Source: Takakia lepidozioides
Lineage: Eukaryota; Streptophyta; Takakiopsida; Takakiales; Takakiaceae
Assembly (NCBI GenBank): GCA_030704615.1
Contig: CM060732.1
Coordinates: 57,267,053 to 57,331,052 of the forward strand
Reading direction: 5' to 3'
DNA length: 64,000 nt
Shown here piece after piece: positions 11,145 through 21,157 of the stretch. Every line of letters starts with the position of its first letter. Position 1 is the stretch's first letter. A program made the translations under genes and the position numbers. The notes below the pieces were generated by a model, which was given only the letters and a program-made list of their open reading frames with translations, had not been told where the DNA came from and did not search any database.

Positions 11145-12020
11145 CTAACCCCATAAAAGCTTTAACATCGGCTCACACTCTGTGGGGCGTGGAATCTGTG
11201 CAATGGACTCTACCTTAGTCTGCTGTACCCCCAATCCTCCAGGATATATCATGTGACCCAGATACTCAATTTGGTTGTGGAAAACTTGCACTTCCCCTTC
11301 GTGATGTAACTTCAATCCGTGCGCCCTCAAGCGCTCAAATATCACCTGAAGGTTTCTCTCATGCTCTCCACCGAGCACTAGAAGTGATGATGTCATCTAT
11401 GTAGCACCGAGCAAACTCCACCCCTGCTAGAATCTTGTCCTGACTCTCTGAAACTCTGCAGGAGCGTTCTTAAGCCCCAATGGTAAGAACCCCGCCACTG
11501 GTATAGGCATCCTCCTTCCGGGCTCATTGATCCCCTAGAATGGCCGTCTTCTGCTTATCCACCTCCTTGATCCAACTGGTGATAGAAGATCATAAATCCA
11601 AAGTGCTTAAGACTTGGCCTGCCCAATGGCTCAAAATCTCTCTGGTGTCGGCATGGCTACTATCGGACTTGGTCTGAGATTTACAGGCCGGTAATCACCA
11701 CGCACCTACGTCCTCTCCGTCCAATTGCCATAACATCCTTCTTGGCTGGCATCACTTTGGCTGAGCATACTATCTCCCAAGATATCTTCGACCAAACCAG
11801 CCTCTCCAAGGTCCTGATTTCTCATCTGAATCAGACCTCTCCATTTCACTGTATCTATAGGTTCTCCTGAAAAGAGTTGGGCGTGTCAGTACCAATTCAA
11901 TGCAATCTCTTGACCTCAGTGCTCCTAAGTTGCTTCAAACTGAAGCAAGCAGTTCCTTAAGCCCTCAAGAACCGCCGTATACGTCGTCTCTCTTCCCTGT
12001 GACTATGGGTCCAACATCAG
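11145..12020 (-). pseudogene. Reverse transcriptase remnant of element B
   Basis: A recognisable piece (11145-11396) carries ERNLQVIFERLRAHGLKLH and YLGHMIYPGGLGVQQTKVESI, the RT thumb. Further upstream, to the element C junction at 12020, short in-frame matches appear among many stops, such as a segment similar to the RT entry region after the protease. The palm with its YxDD motif is too decayed to place confidently. At 12020 the reading would continue at 18998 once element C is removed. Confidence 0.65.
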
Positions 12021-12760
12021 TGTCGCGCACCTCACTTCGGTAAGCTCCCCCTCAAGTCATAGTTACTCGCTTTGATGCGCGCGCCTGACTCCCAACCTGG
12101 CCGCCGGCCAACTTGGAGCTTCGGCTGCTCACCGGGGCATAACGGTCCCCCCTTTGTTCTCCCAAGAACCCTCCACCGATTTGGAACCAGCGGGAATTCC
12201 CTTTGGTAGTTGGCAGTCCGGAACAGCTCCCCACTCTTTGGTCGCTTTCCGGCTCGCTCGCTTACTCACTAGTTTTTGGTCACCAACGGGCTTGCACCGT
12301 TCTCGGGTTACTACTCCCTATATATACTTCTGTAGCTGTCCGCGGGGGTTTCACAACACCAGCCATGCCATTTTATGGCGAACCCCACCACAAAACCCTC
12401 GACTCCCGGTGATGAGTCGCGGTGAGTCTTGGCCCACTCACCACGGCCCCTATGGACCGTGATGAGTCCCAAGACTCCCCACGACTCCCACCACGAGGTC
12501 TCCGCCCCATGGTGAGTCCTATGCCACCCCCACTAAGTCCCGCTAAGCTACCACCACCCCTTGTGGAGCCACCCCCACCGCAACCCGGTGTGGCGGGGCT
12601 CCACCTAGTGAGCGCCTCCGCCTCCCTGAGTGCCTTGGGCACTCAAGGGTGCTTCAGCCCCCCATCCTATCGCTGCTGCCCAGCCGTTCCAGCTGCCACC
12701 CACCAGGGGCAGCCCCTCATGTGTCCCGACCCCCTGCCCTCAAGGCAAAGGGCCGCGACA
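12021..12760 (-). repeat. 3' LTR of element C
   Basis: This 740-bp copy is flanked on the left by ...CATCAG. It matches 18268-18997 nearly throughout, and the match stops sharply at GGGCCGCGACA. Confidence 0.92.
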
Positions 12761-13613
12761 CACACCCCTACCAACAGGGAGTCGATGTCCTCATCGACTT
12801 GTCCATTTTGTAGAAACGAACATCCAAGTTGTGGCGTCCCACATCAAGGAGTTTGTTTCCGTACCATGGCGTCCCATGGCAAAGAACCAAACCCCACACT
12901 TGACTCTACTCTCCACTAGCTAGTTCGGCCGACTTCCTCCAAGTCCCGGCCAAGGGTGGAGCCTCTCAAGCTCCTCCCAGTGCACTCTTCTTGGCCTACT
13001 TCAAGGCCAAGGAACGATCCTCCCCGAGGATCGAATCGCCTTACTGCAACAACATTGCTTGCGACCGCTCATGATGCCGCTTTTGGCATCACCTTGAGCA
13101 AGGGTTCACCTGGAACCCTTTTTGACTAGGAAGATAACCTTGAACCAACCGTGCGCCCCAATCACTACAATTGGGTCCGCCTTGGAATGCTGGCCTGAGG
13201 TACGGGAACACGCCGAAGCCGCACTACGACTTCGTCCCGAGGCTACACGATTATAGTACGTGAACGGAAGCACGTAGCTTCCGCCGCGTTAGCCCGCACT
13301 ACAAGGCAACCCCCTCGGTAGCGCAGTTATAGTACGCGCACGCGCCAGGTGCGCACTAGCACGTGAACTCCCAAAGAAGGCGCAAGTTTCCTTGCCCCTT
13401 GGATGGGGGTCACCCGATTTCGGCACTACGCAAACACACGATTAACCCAATTTACCTCTCCCACTTTTGTAAACTAGCATGCATTCTACACACTAGCCAA
13501 CCATACCATGCATCACCATTCCAAACAAAATAGGACGCACAACATTTGGAAGCCATTTCATTTATAGCACGTTTTGTACAATACAAGTTTTTGCAATCGG
13601 ATTCCTAAGCTAG
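12761..13613 (-). other. 3' untranslated region of element C
   Basis: No coding sequence is seen between the chromodomain stop and the 3' LTR. The region includes repeated TTATAGTACG strings near 13253 and 13328. The minus strand next to the LTR (GTAGGGGTGTG) is only a weak polypurine tract. Confidence 0.6.
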
Positions 13614-14845
13614 CTAAGCCGGGCTAAGCATGCATTTCCTCCCCCACGCTCCAAGGTTGATGTCCCCATCAACGCTTCTTCCGCTTTTGAGGTCGCCCTT
13701 CGAAAGCTGCAACCGCCTCGGATGCGTTTCCCATTTCTGAGGCACGCACCCAAGATGCCTCCACATGATGATAGCCCTTCCATTTGACGAGATACTCCGT
13801 TTCTCGGTTCTTGAACCTCCTCGACTTAAGTATTGCCTCCACCTCGTACTCAGGTTCATTTTCATGATCCAACAGCATAGGTGGCGGACGCAACACTTGA
13901 TGCCCGATTCGGACGCTTCATCATCTTTGAAGTAAGGCTTCAAAAGGGAGACATGGAATACTGGGTGCACCTTGCTGTTTGCCGGCAGCTCCAATTCATA
14001 CACTCCTCCTCATTCATAACCTTCCGAATGCGAAAGGGTCCCGCATACGGAGGTACGAACTTCGGACTCACTTCCGGAGGTAGTCGGAAATTCTTGATGT
14101 TCAACCAGACCTCCGTGCCTGCCTCAAACTTCACTTCCCTCCGCTTCGATTCGCCTGCCTTTCATACCGTTTCCTAGCTTTGGCAATGTTGTACTTTGCG
14201 AGCTTCAACAAACGCTGCTCGCGTTCTCCAGTACCGCCGCTACTGCCGGTTTCCTCAACGTCCTGGGCGGCCCAACTTGTCGGCACCAGAGGTGCTTTTC
14301 CATAGACCAATACGAAAGGGGAAACTCCCGTTGCGGAGTGTTCTGTGTTATTATAACAGAACTCTGCCGCGTCTAAGTGTTCACCCAGTCTGTTTGGTCT
14401 GCCGACACGTAATTCCGCAAGATCTGCTTCACTACGGAATTCACTCTTTCTGTTTGGCCGTCGGTCGTAGTCGGAAGGCGGTGCTCATCTTCAGCCTCGT
14501 CCCCATCTTCTTCCAAAGTGCCCTCCAAAATTTACTCGTAAACTTTGGATCGCGGTCCGAGACAATATCCTTCGGGACTCCATGATGCTTTAAGACGTGG
14601 GCGAAGTAAAGTCGCCCTGTCTCCTGCGCCGTTGCCGTCTCCTTGGTGGGGATGAAATGGCCCATTTTACTGAACCTATCCACCACCACCATGATTGCAT
14701 CGAATCCTTTTGACAGCGGCATAGCAGTCATGAAATCCATCGAGACGCTTTCCCAAGTCCCTCTGGAATCGGCAAGGGTGTAACAGCCCCGCTTGCTTTT
14801 TGTACTCGCTCCGGTTTTGTTGGCATGTGGTGCATGTCTTGACAT
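13614..14845 (-). pseudogene. Integrase and chromodomain of element C
   Basis: The integrase core (14845-14441) shows SVSMDFMTAMPLSKGFDAI (first Asp) and DIVSDRDPKFTSKFW (second Asp). The part with the catalytic Glu falls in a frameshifted stretch. The C-terminal SH3-like segment follows (FEAGTEVWLNIKNFRLP, KFVPPYAGPFRI, then VHPVFHVSLLKPYF). A chromodomain closes the protein (13896-13669): YEVEAILKSRRFKNRETEYL, then VKWKGYHHVEASWV. Chromodomains of this type direct integration to methylated-histone chromatin in chromoviruses. At least three frames are used, so this copy is inactive. Confidence 0.9.
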
Positions 14846-15584
14846 ACTCCTCTGAGTTTGGGCCAGAAATACTCTTTCTTCAAGAGTGCCGCAGTGCGCT
14901 TGGCTCCGCCGTGGCCCGCAAGCGGGCTATCATGGCATTCTCTCAAGAGACTATCTCTGATCCCTCCCTTCGGCACGTAGAGACGCTTTTGCTTATACCG
15001 GAGCAGTCCATTTTGCAAGTGGAACTGCGATTTAACCCCCATCCTCAAGTCCTGCATCACGGACTTCGCCAGCTCATCCTTCCGGCAAGCCTTTCGGATC
15101 TTCCTTTGGAGCGCCGTCTCGCCCTTGTACACCAACAAGAGCTGCTGCTTTCTACTTAAAGCATCGGCCACCACGTTGTCTCGTCCCGGTTTGTACTGGA
15201 TATCCACGTCGAACACCGCCAAAGTATCTTGCCACCTAAGTTGTTTTGGGGACAACTTGGGCTGCGTGGCAAAATACTTCACCGTGACATTGTCCGTGAA
15301 CACCTTCACTGGGTTGGAACCAACATAGTGGCGCCAAAGCTCAAGGCAATGCACCACCGCCTTCATCTCTTTTCGTGCGTCGGCCACCGTCGCTCCACTT
15401 CATTCAGTTTCTTACTTTCGTAAGCCACTGGACGTCCATCTTGCATAAGTACACCCCCAATCGCGAAGTCCGACGCATCTGTATGAATCTCAAATGGACG
15501 ATCGAACTCCGGGATTTTCAAGACTGGAGCTTCCGCCATCCGCTGCTTCAATTCAGCAAAAGCTTGGCCACAAAAGGTTTCCAT
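14728..15584 (-). pseudogene. RNase H and integrase zinc domain of element C
   Basis: The frame 15584-15363 has FEIHTDASDFAIGGVLMQDG and PVAYESKKLNEVERRWPTHEK. After a frameshift, 15387-14728 continues with MKAVVHCLELWRHYV, VFTDNVTVKYF and the tail YKPGRDNVVADALSRK. The integrase H2C2 zinc domain then begins (ECHDSPLAGHGGAKRTAALL, YFWPKL). These are standard chromovirus segments in the right order. Confidence 0.9.
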
Positions 15585-16663
15585 ACCCAGACTTGGATTT
15601 ACACAGAAGGTCCGACAGCGGCCCCGCGATCTTGGCGAAATTTCTCACATACTTCCGGTAATAGGAGGCGAGTCCTAGGAAGGATCGCACTCCCGGGACC
15701 GAAGTCGGAGGCTCCCAGTCCAAGATCGCCCTCACCTTTCTGTCATCCATTTTGATCCCATCCTGTGTAATCACATGCCCCAAGAACTCCACTTTCGTGA
15801 CCCCGAATTCGCACTTTGAAGCTTTGGCATACAGCTTCCCTTCCCGCAATTTTGGAACACCCCTTTGAGGTGCTCCAGGTGCTCCTCCTTTGTTTTCGAG
15901 TACACCAAGATGTCGTCGATGTACACGATCACAAAGTCATCCAACCACTCCTGAAAAAGGCTGTTCATCAGCGTGCTAAAGTCGCAGGTGCATTGGTGAG
16001 CCCAAAAGGCATCACCAAGAACTCATATGAACCATACCTTGTCCTGCACGCGGTCTTCTCCTCATCTCCTTCCCGCACCCGAATTTGATGATAGCCGGAG
16101 CGCAAGTCGATCCGGCTGAAATACTTCGCTCCTGCCAACCGATCGAAAGAGGTCGTCGATCCTTGGCAAAGGGTACCGGTTTTTATAGTCACCTTATTCA
16201 AAGCCCTGTAATCGACACACATCCGCAGCGTCCCATCCTTCTTGTCTGCGAATAGCACCGGGGCTCCGTAAGGTGACTTACTCGGCCGGATGTACCCCTT
16301 TGACATTAGATCCTTGAGCTGAGTCTTCAGCTCGACCAACTCCTTGTGGCTCAACCGGTAGGGTGCCTTGGCAGGCGGTTCCGATCCCGGTATCACCTCA
16401 ATCTTGTGGTCAACTCCTCTTCGCGGTGGCAAGCCGCTTGGTAAATCCTCCGGCATCACATCCTGGTATTTCTCCAAAATCCCCTTGATCCAATCTGGGC
16501 TCGGCTCCCCATCGCCTTCTCCCTTCACTTCTCTAATGTAAAGCAAAAACTGGGGCTCGTGTGCCTCCTCCACGGCCCACTCCCTTGCTGACAGAAGGTT
16601 TATTCGCCCTCCCACGGATTTGGGCGTTTCCGACACTCGTAAACCTCGCCACCATTCCCACAT
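15553..16663 (-). pseudogene. Reverse transcriptase of element C
   Basis: The leader has [20 protein letters not shown]. The fingers follow ([31 protein letters not shown]), then [29 protein letters not shown], and the catalytic VIVYIDDILVYS (15968-15771 frame). The thumb is FLGHVITQDGIKMDDRKV with VRSFLGLASYYRKYV. Two frame changes (near 15970 and 15800) interrupt an otherwise well-preserved enzyme. Confidence 0.9.
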
Positions 16664-17304
16664 GGCAGCGTGACTACTCTCTTGCGGCCATCTATGACCG
16701 CTCCGGATTTGCTCAAAAAGGTCATCCCCAAAATGAGATCCACTCCATCGATCTCGCAGATGGTGAAGTTCTCACGTCCCTCCCAACTCCCCAGTTGAAG
16801 AGGAACATCAAACGCCAACCTTGTCGCCACTGTGGTTCTCCTTTGGCAGAACGCACCTCAATAGAGGCCCCCACGTCACTTGTCGGAGTCCCAACTTCGC
16901 CTGGCCGCCGGCGTCATGAAGGAGTGCGACGCTCCTGTGTCCACCAACAACGACACGTTAGTTCCGGATATTATCCCATCCACGAACAATAACTGACTCC
17001 CTTTACGCAAGGCGCCAGTTTCCTGATACAACTCACAAGAATAGTTGCCTACCTTGCAAGTCCTGGCGACCACCGCTTCCACCAAGCGACTGATGGTATC
17101 TTCCGACAGCTCCGTGGTTGCCCGAGTCATGTTCAATTGTCGAGGTTTCGTGCACTTCTTGGCCATGTGCCCGGGCTCCCCGCAATTGAAACACACTCCA
17201 TCAAAGGTCGCCTTCTGTCCGCCATAAGCCGCTCCACCCGCTTTTCCTTTTTCGAAGCACCGGGTGCCGCCTTGACGTGTGAAGGCCCTCCCTTCGATTT
17301 CCAC
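16600..17304 (-). pseudogene. Gag zinc knuckle and protease of element C
   Basis: A single CCHC knuckle, CFNCGEPGHMAKKC, has the C-x2-C-x4-H-x4-C spacing of retroelement nucleocapsid. It is followed by the protease loop SLLVDTGASHSFM. The second protease segment, [12 protein letters not shown], lies in another frame (16830-16600). The order knuckle then protease matches gag-pol. Confidence 0.88.
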
Positions 17305-17442
17305 GTGCCATTGTCGCCGCGTGGCCTATCCCACTTCTTTTCCGGTCGGAAGGAGTCACCTTCCCGCCGGGTCTTCTTGTGGTTCAGCTCCGTACGGCCT
17401 TGTCTCTCACCCCTAGGGACATCTGAGAAACATTCAGCCCTC

Positions 17443-18266
17443 TCAATTGCCTCGTTCAAAGTTTGGGTGGCTTCTCCTCCAACTTCCGCCTGGCCCATGG
17501 GGCCAGTCCCGCCACAAAGTTGAAGACCATTTCTGGTTCTGCCATGTCCACGACTTCGAGCACAACACATTGAAAGCCTGGACATACCCCCGAATGTCAT
17601 CTGTTTGCTTTAAATTCCTCATCTTGTCCCGGGCAAGCCAGGACGCGTTGAGAGGCACAAACTGTCTCTTCATCAATTCCTTGAACCCACTCCAGTTCAA
17701 GGTTTCCGGGCTTGGGCCTCGGTCGTGAAGGCGTTTCTGCCACCATTGTTGAGCATAGCCCCTCAAATAGGTGGGAGCCACTTCCACCCGATCCTCGTCA
17801 CTCAACTTGGCCGCCCGGAAGTACTGCTCTAGCTCCAGGAGCCAGGTGTTGAGTGCCTTCCAATTTCGGACGCCCTCGAAGGTGCCGGGTTCCTTAGGCT
17901 TCACCTTAAACTTTGCCTTAGTGGAAGTGGCATTAGCCGCCTTCAACACGTCTTTCAACGTCCCGCCAAACTGCGCCAACAACCCTTCCCAAAGGCTGCC
18001 GACATGGGAGGCATCTCTTGGTTTGTCGGAGCTCTCAAGGATTCCTCGGGCTCCGACTCCTCGGATTCCTCCCGCTCTTGAGCGGCCTCGTTTTCGGAAA
18101 CATGCATCGCTTCCTCAAACGGCCGCCTCGGTGACACGTCGCCTCCATCGGGCTCACCAGGATCATCATCTTTTGGGTCGTTCCGCTTTCGCTTCGGCTT
18201 GCCCGGCCCCATGATGAGGCCAATCCCAAGGACGATCGCGTACTGAACTCTAAGCTTTGATACCAA
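17443..18266 (-). pseudogene. Gag of element C
   Basis: The N-terminal part (18266-17955) is highly charged and acidic. After a frameshift near 17970 the retrotransposon gag domain follows, with FEGVRNWKALNTWLLELEQY, YLRGYAQQWWQKRL and FKELMKRQFVP. The first open codons begin directly at the primer-binding site, so the true initiation codon is uncertain; an in-frame ATG lies about 20 codons in (IMGPGKPKRKR). Confidence 0.85.
18254..18265 (-). other. Primer-binding site of element C (initiator tRNA-Met type)
   Basis: On the minus strand TGGTATCAAAGC starts two bases after the 5' LTR. It differs by one base from TGGTATCAGAGC, the complement of the 3' end of plant initiator tRNA-Met. Confidence 0.85.
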
Positions 18267-18267
18267 G

Positions 18268-18997
18268 TGTCGCGCACCTCACTTCGGTAAGCTCCCCCTC
18301 AAGTCATAGTTACTCGCTTTGATGCGCGCGCCTGACTCCCCAACCTGGCCGCCAGGCCAACTTGGAGCTTCGGCTGCTCACCGGGGCATATCGGTCCCCC
18401 CTTTGTTCTCCTACTGAACCCTCCACCGATTTGGATCTAGCGGGAATTCCCTTTGGTAGTTGACAGTCCGGAACAGCTCCCCACTCTTTGGTCGCTTTCC
18501 GGCTCGCTCGCTTACTCACTAGTTTTTGGTCACCAACGGGCTTGCACCGTTCTCGGGGTTACTACTCCCTATATATACTTCTGTAGCTGTCCGCGGGGGT
18601 TTCACAACCAGCCATGCTATTTTATGGCGAACCACCACGAAAACCCTCGATTCCCGGTGATAAGTCGCGGTGAGTCTTGGCCCACTTACCACGGCCCCTA
18701 TGGACCGTGATGAGTCCCAAGACTCCCCACGACTCCCACCACGAGGTCTCCGCCCCCATGGTGAGTCCTATGCCACCCCCACTAAGTCCCGCTAAGCTAC
18801 CACCACCCCTTGTGGAGCCACCCCCTACCGCAACCCGGTGTGCGGGGCTCCGCCTAGTGAGCGCCTCCGCTTCCCTGAGTGCCTTGGGCACTCAAGGGTG
18901 CTTCAGCCCCCCCATCCTATCGCTGCCGCTGCCCCCACCACAGGGGCAGCCCCTCATGTGTCCCGACCCCCTGCCCTCAAGGCAAAGGGCCGCGACA
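18268..18997 (-). repeat. 5' LTR of element C
   Basis: This 730-bp copy is followed on the right by TCAGG, repeating the left flank of the element. It acts as the promoter of the element on the minus strand. Confidence 0.92.
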
Positions 18998-19074
18998 TCA
19001 GGCTCCCAGTTGTCCTCCATGACTGCAATCTTGAGTCCAACAGGCTTAGAGGTAGAAGACGTGTCTCGTGGTTG

Positions 19075-20400
19075 CTATGCTGCAACCTCTTGAGTAGTGA
19101 CCACTACCTGCTCTGTCAGTGACAATGTCTCATCCTGCCCCATCATCCCATCCTTGAGGACCTCCTCAACCCGAGAAAAATCCCCAACCTCATCCATCAC
19201 CGCCGCCTTGGCTGCCAACTCCTTCTGAACCTCGAGCACCTCCCACGTGTGCCATGGATGCGGCCTGCACCTCGTGGTCCTTACCTGTTTGCCCCCACTC
19301 GCTGCCTGTACCGTCTCGGTAGGTAGAGAGACCATCAAGGGAAGTGTACTCCGTACTCGGTGCTGCTCAGCCATAGCCAAGCTGATAATCCAGGTCAAGC
19401 AATTGAGATCCATTGCTTGCCCCAACACCTGACGACGTGATGCCTCAGAAAGAGATGGCACCGCCGTGGTACAAGTGGTAAAACCCATCGCCCGGTCGCG
19501 CTCGTTAGCATTGGGCTGCACTAATTGGTGCAACTGGCTATCCCACAAGAGGCCAGGTCCACCATCCTGAAAAGCATGAGATCCTGGAAAGCTGAGTAGT
19601 GTAGGCAATGCGGCTCGTGGGTGACCCACCTTATTGACCACTGCCAAAGGTGATCAGTCATTGTGTCTCACACGCTGAGACTGTCTCCCTATGTCCAAAA
19701 TGTTATTTCCCGTTAGGTGTGGTGGCCGTTGCACCCCATCAAATGCACGCGGCATCAAGTTGGTCCACCATAGTCATGGGCGATGAGCCCGTGACCCCAC
19801 TGCAGCTGCGTCCAACAACACTGCTAACCCAAGCCAAGACCGCACTTGATGCACACTGGCCATCACCTTGGCCCGAGAATCACCCATCAATGGCACATTC
19901 TCCAAAATATATGCCGGAGAGTCTGTTTGCTGAAGTTGTAAATAGCGTAGGACCCTCAACATCTCCCAAAACAGGCGTGACCTTGAGTCTTGTAACCCAT
20001 TGCCATGCCCGGCTGATGAATGCCCTTGGCAAGGCCAACCTGCCACTACCAAATGAATAGGGTCAACCCGCTCCAAATCATGCGCCCCCAGTAAAGAGAT
20101 GTCTGCTGGCAATGCTTGTTGGTATCCACGAACTGCAGACACTGGCAACAAATCAGGGTACTGCTGCACCAACTGAGCAACATGGCGCAGTGAGACGCGT
20201 CGTGCAGTCTTATCCCTCTCCACATACAAGTAACGTCGAACTCGTACACTTGCCTACAACACTGCAGCCAATCCAGTGCTGATCCCGCCAAACAAGTCCA
20301 GAAGGCATATGCCTTCATCCGGGCACTGCCACACAAGAGGTGTGGTGTCCAATGGCGACAACTGAGGTGGTCCTGGTACAATCACCGCACTCTCCTCCTC
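19075..20400 (-). pseudogene. Cytosine-5 DNA methyltransferase domain encoded by retrotransposon B
   Basis: One minus-strand frame (shared with 20895-20401) carries the C5-methyltransferase motifs in canonical order. Motif I is LLDLFGGISTGLAAVL (20301-20257, SAM binding). Motif IV is VVAGWPCQGHSSAG, with the catalytic Cys at 20029-20031. Motif VI is YILENVP (Glu at about 19900), and motif VIII is AVGSRAHRP (about 19795), followed by LWWTNL. Motif IX is PNANERDRAMGF, and motif X is RRQVLGQAMDLN (about 19405). This order differs from plant DRM enzymes, which are permuted. Nonsense codons interrupt it at 20254-20256, 19774-19776 and 19654-19656. The domain sits between protease and RT of pol, so it was made as part of the polyprotein. 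The product would methylate DNA at C5; target and role are unknown. Confidence 0.85.
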
Positions 20401-21157
20401 TCATGATGGTACGAAGGCCTCTACCCAGGCTTGTTGCACCTGTCTATCAGCAGCTTGCTGCAAATCCTTGCTCGTACCCCACAATGGAATGTGAGCAACC
20501 ATGGCAGGCAACTCCGCCGTACCATGCATGTCATCCTGCTTTGCTGGAGGTGGCACATCTTCTGCATGGGCATTGCCCTCCAGCAACTCTCCAGGCCAAC
20601 TAACTGCAGCTGTGAAGGCAGCTAGTGTTGGCATCTTGCCCCACTGGGCAGCAGCAGCATCCCCAATGAATGTCACAGGGAGCTGTACACGACGACCATC
20701 CCCTGACTGCCATCCAGGCCTGTAGGATGTTGACTCCTCCCAAAAATCTAGGGTGAAGCCCATGGGATATAACACCGCCCCACCAACGAGGACATCGTAA
20801 GAGATCGCATCTGTCACGATGGCCTTGGCTCGCATCACTGAGCCATCTATAGGATGATCCGGTTGTAGTCTAATGGCCAATTCACGCCGTGTCATGCCTC
20901 GAGCCTACTCTGATCCTCCCAGAGATGTCTGTATCTGGAAAGGACAAGGCTCCATATCCGCCTCTAGCTCTGCCCAACATCAGTGGCTGAGCTCCCGAGT
21001 CCAACAAGACCCGCAGTGGCCGATACCTCTTGCCTGCCGGTCCACTCAAAGAGAAAATGTCATCCTGGTTGTCTAACAAGACAACTCCAGGTGTCACCAT
21101 GGCGGGCTCAAAGGCTAGCCTAGCTGGCAGCTCCGTCAACATGGCAGCTGCAGCTTG
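20401..21157 (-). pseudogene. Protease region of element B and linker to the methyltransferase
   Basis: The active-site loop is RVLLDSGAQPLMLG (about 21020), a D-S-G-A retropepsin. After a frame change near 20890, a second segment has SYDVLVGGAVLYPMGFTLDF, the position of the usual ILG motif. The frame then runs on as a linker into the methyltransferase, with a TGA codon at 20401-20403. The protein resembles other gypsy proteases but has an unusually long C-terminal extension before the inserted enzyme. Confidence 0.8.

Larger units (their letters stand above)
12021..18997 (-). mobile_element. Chromovirus (Ty3/gypsy) element C, nearly complete, nested in element B
   Basis: Two near-identical LTRs (12021-12760 and 18268-18997) bound minus-strand gag, protease, RT, RNase H, integrase and chromodomain. 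LTR ends are TGTCGCG/CGCGACA, a perfect 7-bp inverted repeat. The flanks repeat TCAG: the left flank ends ATCAG and the right flank begins TCAG (ATCAG if the last LTR base is shared). A primer site for initiator tRNA-Met sits next to the 5' LTR. LTRs differ by scattered substitutions and small indels, so insertion was fairly recent, yet gag and pol carry frameshifts. Removing C rejoins element B between its methyltransferase and RT. Confidence 0.92.

Noticed and set aside
12154-12919. Proline- and serine-rich open frames (also copied at 18453-19122)
   Set aside because: They lie in the LTRs of element C and its 3' untranslated region, and repeat because the LTRs repeat.
20046-20381. Alternative minus frame over the methyltransferase
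   Set aside because: It is a shadow: the frame one base away holds all methyltransferase motifs in order.
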